A program made the position numbers and the translations under genes. The notes beneath the pieces are model-generated. The model was not told the origin of the DNA, did not search any database, and saw nothing but the letters and a program-made list of their open reading frames with translations. A stretch of 41,665 nucleotides of DNA, taken from NCBI GenBank assembly GCA_029262155.1, contig JAJCZW010000069.1:1-41665 (forward strand). Direction: 5' to 3'. Shown here in pieces: positions 37,763-41,665 of this stretch. How positions within the stretch are numbered: position 1 is the first letter of the stretch; every line of letters starts with the position of its first letter. The stretch comes from Gemmatimonadota bacterium. Its GTDB lineage: Bacteria > Gemmatimonadota > Gemmatimonadetes > Gemmatimonadales > GWC2-71-9.

Positions 37763-38579
37763 CTCTTCCCCCGCTCGGATGTGGGTTGGTGGCGTCCTTC
37801 TGGTCGGCATCCTCGCCATCGCCCTCCTCGCACCGTGGATCGCGCCAGACCCAACCGGACAACGCGACGTCGTCGCGACCCGATTCCTATCACCACTCAC
37901 CACCGATATTCACGGTTTCTTCCATCTGCTTGGCACCGATCGGCTCGGCCGCGACGTGTGGGCTCGATTGGCATGGGGGGCACGCATCTCACTCGGCGTC
38001 GGAACCCTTGCCGTGCTAATCTCCTCTGGCTTAGGGTTGGCAATTGGAACGGTAAGTGCGGTGTACCCGCGCGGGGTTGGGACCGCCTTGATGGCGCTCA
38101 CCGATTTCGCCCTCGCGATTCCACGGATCATTTTATTACTACTCTTGGCAGCACTCTGGCAACCGAGCGCGGTACTGGTCATCGTGGTGCTGGGCGCGAC
38201 GGGGTGGATGCCGATCGCGAGATTGGTCTTTGCCGAGTCGCGCGGAGTGTTGGCCCGGCCGTATGTTGATGGGGCGGTTGGGCTCGGAGCATCGCGCCGA
38301 CGAGTGCTGCTCCGACATGTCATGCCCAACGTCCGCACCCCTGTTATCACCGCCTCGGTCCTCGGTATGGCCAACGCGATCACACTTGAGGCCGGTTTGA
38401 GTTTCCTGGGACTCGGCGTCCAGCCTCCGACGCCAAGTCTCGGCGCGATGATCGCCTCGGGACGAGAGACCATGGTCAATGCCCCGTGGTTGGGGGTCTT
38501 GCCCGGGCTCCTCTTGATACTGACGGTCCTTGCGCTGGCCTTGGTCAGCGATCGAGCCCGCCAAACAGCGGTTGGGTAA
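37749..38579 (+). CDS. ABC transporter permease, DppC/OppC type
   Basis: LLGTDRLGRDVWARLAWGARISLGVGTLAVLIS...GLGASRRRVLLRHVMPNVRTPVI; GTG start overlaps the DppB-like gene by 14 bp. Confidence 0.94.
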   Translation: MRVPNSSPARMWVGGVLLVGILAIALLAPWIAPDPTGQRDVVATRFLSPLTTDIHGFFHLLGTDRLGRDVWARLAWGARISLGVGTLAVLISSGLGLAIGTVSAVYPRGVGTALMALTDFALAIPRIILLLLLAALWQPSAVLVIVVLGATGWMPIARLVFAESRGVLARPYVDGAVGLGASRRRVLLRHVMPNVRTPVITASVLGMANAITLEAGLSFLGLGVQPPTPSLGAMIASGRETMVNAPWLGVLPGLLLILTVLALALVSDRARQTAVG

Positions 38580-38635
38580 CCTTACTCCGCCCGCATCGCC
38601 CAGACAGGATCGAGGAGCCCCTCCGGTCGAGGAGA

Positions 38636-41044
38636 TCAGCGCAAGTCGCGCTCCTGGTGCCCACCGCCAACATAGTCCGGGATCCAGTGACAGAGCGGCG
38701 GTACCATGACCTCCTCCCACAATCGGTGCAGGTCGGTGGCATTGGGCGTGACAGAGAATGGTGCCAGCGCCAAGGTCAGACTGTCTGTTCCTACGCATTG
38801 AGCCTCGGGAGTCGGTGTGGGCCAGCCGGCGTGTCCCGGACGGGTCCACAAATCAGCGCGACTTAACTGTCCGACCATCCGGAGAATAGTTACCTCCATT
38901 CGGCCATCCGAAGTCCATTCCGATTCGAAAAACCCTGGGGCGAAGAGCCCAAGTCCGCGCCCGCTGCGGTGGACAGCCAACCACCGATGCGTCGGAGCGG
39001 TTGCGAACAGTACCTCAGTACCCGCGACCACCATCTGCACGGGAACACGCTCCGTGGTCCCGAGCTGGCTCCCCGCCAGAGCGTTGGGTGCAGGCGAAAG
39101 CCCGGTCGGAAACCCCAGGCGCAGGCGACAACACACCGCGCGGTTCAGTACCTGCATCCGAAGACGGATCAGACGACTGGTGTCGGTGATCGAGAGACCG
39201 ATCCACCCATCCACCGTACCATGACCCGGAATCAGGAGAGCCACTCGGATCTCCAGACCGCCGATCAGCGGGCCCGGTGCGATCTGTCGACAACTCACCA
39301 AACGCGACTGGACCGGGAGCGCGCCCTCCTGTGGATTCTTCGGCGGGCAGTAGGTGTAGGTATCCCCACCATCGGGGTCGACGCTCCAAGCAGCTAGTCC
39401 GCGGTAGATCTCTCGAGTATGACGATCCCGCACCGTCAATGTTCCATCATCGTCGACCTTCACCCGGAGAAACTGATTCGTCATCGACCGATCCGTGACA
39501 GACACCGTTCCGGTCAACTGCGGAGTCGATGGCGTGACGGAAACCTCCAAAGCCTGCACCTGCTTCTTGGTGGAGTGGCGGTGCCGAAACGCGACCCAGA
39601 CCCGGTCGACCTCTCGGGCCAACGGATAGTGACGGTCGGCATCGACACGTTCCACCTCTCGACTTGTCTTGAGAATCTGCAGAGGAATGATGTGGCCGGA
39701 GGGATCCACCAGGGCGGTAGGGACAGGGTACGTCTTTTCAGGTGCAGGCGCAGACTGCGATGGCGGGCCGACCCGAATCGGTTGACGCGGCACCGTTACC
39801 GACGCTTCCACTATCTGCTCTCCCCGGTCGCCGCCGGTGGGGTCCCACACAATTAGACTGGGACGAACCGCGGTCGGATGGGCACGGGCATGATCGGGGT
39901 CGTGTCCAAGGAGTCGATGGAGACTGCGTTTGAGGAGGGTTGCTCCACTGTCGCGCACACCGTTCATGCGCTGGGTCATCGCCCGAGCGACACCGTCGGC
40001 ACAACATCCACCGAGGGTGTCGTGGAAGTGGGTGGAGAGGAGGGTACGCCAGAGGGCATCGACCAGTGGCAGTTGCGATGGCGTGCCGGGAGTCTCTGCC
40101 AGCGCAACCACCGGCTCGACGATCCGCTCCAACCAGAGTTCGAGCGATGCACTACGCCGTTTGAGCGGTGCTCGGGTCGACAGTGTCCCCTGCAGGGTCC
40201 AGGTATATCCTCCCGAATCACGGAGTGCCCCGGTGCGAATGGCGAGGCTCTCCCGGTCGGCATCGGCCTCCACCGCTGCGAAGAACTCTTCCAACGTCGA
40301 GATGCGAAACTCGCTGGTCGGCTCCAGGCAGGCCAGCGCGCGTTGGAGACCGGGAATATCCGGATGGACCCAGTGGTGATCGGCCCCCAGAAAGAGGGCA
40401 ACATGCCGGGTGCTGGCACGCGGCATGATTTCCTGGCAGACCGCATCCCAACTTCTGCTCAGGTGGCTTCCAGTCTGGAGGCTTGAGCCGACCTCGTAGC
40501 CCGATGGCGGAAGGTGATAGACCAGCACCTCGCCACCTCCTGGCCCGCACCAGCGGAAAAGGTCCTGGGAAGAATCCGTCCCCCGCCAGACCACGGCATG
40601 ACCAATCCCCACCTCGTTCAGCAGGTCGGGCGTGTCGCCAGTGTGCCCGAACGCATCTGGGAGGTAGGCCACGCCAGGTTCTCTTCCACCGAGACGCACG
40701 CCATCTCGCATGCCGAGCCGAAGATTCCAGCGCATCGCATGGGCCGACGGCACTTGGTTGTCAGCGAGCACATACGAGGGCCCCGTGACGAGCCGACCTT
40801 CCCGCACGAGTTGGGTTACAGTCGGCCGTGCGTCCGGGCGCAGAGACAGATAGTCTTCGAGGAGAATGGATTGGCCATCGAGATGAAAGGTACGAAGGGC
40901 AGGATCAGCAACGAGTCGCGCAACCAGATCATCCAGACAGGCGACCAAGTCAGGGCGGAAACTCGCCTCGGTCCGATACCACTCTCGGTCCCAGTGGGTA
41001 TGGGGGATCAGGTGAAAGATCAGCGACGGCACTCTTGGGGTCAC
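38636..41044 (-). CDS. Glycoside hydrolase family 38 alpha-mannosidase
   Basis: FHLIPHTHWDREWYRTEASFRPDLVACLDDL, FHLDGQSILLEDYL, YLPDAFGHTGDTPDLLNEVGIGHAVVWRG. GTG at 41044 overlaps the upstream TGA (GTGA). Confidence 0.92.
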   Translation of the reverse strand: MTPRVPSLIFHLIPHTHWDREWYRTEASFRPDLVACLDDLVARLVADPALRTFHLDGQSILLEDYLSLRPDARPTVTQLVREGRLVTGPSYVLADNQVPSAHAMRWNLRLGMRDGVRLGGREPGVAYLPDAFGHTGDTPDLLNEVGIGHAVVWRGTDSSQDLFRWCGPGGGEVLVYHLPPSGYEVGSSLQTGSHLSRSWDAVCQEIMPRASTRHVALFLGADHHWVHPDIPGLQRALACLEPTSEFRISTLEEFFAAVEADADRESLAIRTGALRDSGGYTWTLQGTLSTRAPLKRRSASLELWLERIVEPVVALAETPGTPSQLPLVDALWRTLLSTHFHDTLGGCCADGVARAMTQRMNGVRDSGATLLKRSLHRLLGHDPDHARAHPTAVRPSLIVWDPTGGDRGEQIVEASVTVPRQPIRVGPPSQSAPAPEKTYPVPTALVDPSGHIIPLQILKTSREVERVDADRHYPLAREVDRVWVAFRHRHSTKKQVQALEVSVTPSTPQLTGTVSVTDRSMTNQFLRVKVDDDGTLTVRDRHTREIYRGLAAWSVDPDGGDTYTYCPPKNPQEGALPVQSRLVSCRQIAPGPLIGGLEIRVALLIPGHGTVDGWIGLSITDTSRLIRLRMQVLNRAVCCRLRLGFPTGLSPAPNALAGSQLGTTERVPVQMVVAGTEVLFATAPTHRWLAVHRSGRGLGLFAPGFFESEWTSDGRMEVTILRMVGQLSRADLWTRPGHAGWPTPTPEAQCVGTDSLTLALAPFSVTPNATDLHRLWEEVMVPPLCHWIPDYVGGGHQERDLR

Positions 41045-41625
41045 TCCTCCCAGGCGCGAATATCCTTTTCGTCCTCGACGCCTAATGCGTCCGCCACTCG
41101 GTTGATGTAGTTGAAGTAGGACACGACCTGTACACAATCGTGGATGGCGCGATCATCGAAGCCGTGCTGCCGTAATCGCTCGAGGTTATCGGGGTCCATC
41201 GCATCGGGGGTGGCGGTCAGCTCGGCCGCAAAGTCCGCCAGCGCGCGGTCCGCCGGTCCTAGCGGGGCCGTTCGCCAATCCCGGGCGATCGCCTGCACCA
41301 TGGCATCCGCCTCCGCTTCGTCCGTCAATCCCCATCCATCGGCGACCTCAGCCCGGAGGTCGTGTGCGTGCGATCGTAGTCAGTATCGACAGTGGTTGTC
41401 ATGGGAGACAACGCAGGCTAATAGCTCCCGTTGGACGCGAGACAACCCCGATGGCCCAAACATCACCGTCGTGTACAACGACAGCGAGGCCTTCATCGTC
41501 CGTGGGTTCTGACTCATGATCGACACGATGTTCCAGATGCGTCCTGCCCGGGTGATGGCGGCATCATACTGGCTCTTGAGAAACCCGGTAGCCTCCTGCA
41601 ACGACACCACCTTGATCCACGGCAT
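41041..41625 (-). CDS. AhpD/carboxymuconolactone-decarboxylase-family peroxidase-related protein, candidate selenoprotein (Sec82 at UGA 41380..41382)
   Basis: Continuous frame on the minus strand: MPWIKVVSLQEATGFLKSQYDAAITRAGRIWNIVSIMSQNPRTMKASLSLYTTVMFGPSGLSRVQRELLACVVSHDNHCRY[TGA]LRSHAHDLRAEVADGWGLTDEAEADAMVQAIARDWRTAPLGPADRALADFAAELTATPDAMDPDNLERLRQHGFDDRAIHDCVQVVSYFNYINRVADALGVEDEKDIRAWEE. UGA replaces the second Cys of the AhpD-type CxxC-x3-H motif. Total 194 residues. Confidence 0.82.
41343..41362 (-). promoter_or_regulatory. Candidate bacterial SECIS stem-loop
   Basis: Minus-strand RNA after UGA: 17 nt, then CGACCUC-CGGGCU-GAGGUCG: perfect 7-bp stem, 6-nt loop with G at loop position 2, apical loop starting 25 nt after UGA. 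Confidence 0.72.
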
Positions 41626-41665
41626 GTCGGCTTACTCTCCCGACGCGAGACGCAGTAAGGGGGCT

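Noticed and set aside
41041-41625. Reading the AhpD-like region as two separate genes or a simple nonsense pseudogene
   Set aside because: Same frame on both sides, no frameshift, TGA exactly at a redox Cys, intact downstream conservation and a SECIS-like hairpin. Still not formally excluded without homologs or the Sec machinery.
1-41665. CRISPR arrays, IS elements/transposases, rRNA, phage genes
   Set aside because: No regularly spaced repeats, transposase motifs, rRNA-like sequence or phage structural genes recognised.

Overview
High-GC bacterial chromosomal window. Gene content resembles Gemmatimonadota or a related phylum (ECF sigma + Ser/Thr kinase-TPR pair, many secreted peptidases and lipoproteins), but that placement is inference. 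About 33 genes are supported. From left to right: the 5' part of narG (cut by the window edge and missing from the ORF track) preceded by a diheme cytochrome c; secreted and OmpA-family proteins; an ECF sigma factor with a Ser/Thr kinase; small metabolic and secreted proteins; a MerR regulator with a membrane partner; a PlsC-like acyltransferase; S41, DUF2268-like and S9 peptidases; an isochorismatase-like hydrolase; a GNAT; a BNR/sialidase-like lipoprotein; a decayed brnT with intact brnA; a tandem M42 peptidase pair, the first of which looks catalytically dead; a pseudo-receiver protein; and a glycan-utilisation-like locus (GHMP kinase, Opp/Dpp-type binding protein, two permeases, GH38 alpha-mannosidase). 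The most interesting item is at the right end. Two ORFs listed separately (41380..41625 and 41041..41328, minus) are one AhpD/carboxymuconolactone-decarboxylase-family gene read in one frame through a single UGA. The UGA sits at the second Cys of the CxxC motif (C-R-Y-U-L-R-S-H). It is followed at bacterial-SECIS spacing by a perfect 7-bp hairpin with a 6-nt loop. This is a strong selenoprotein candidate, and its stop codon overlaps the likely GTG start of the alpha-mannosidase gene. All homology calls are by eye; no searches were run.
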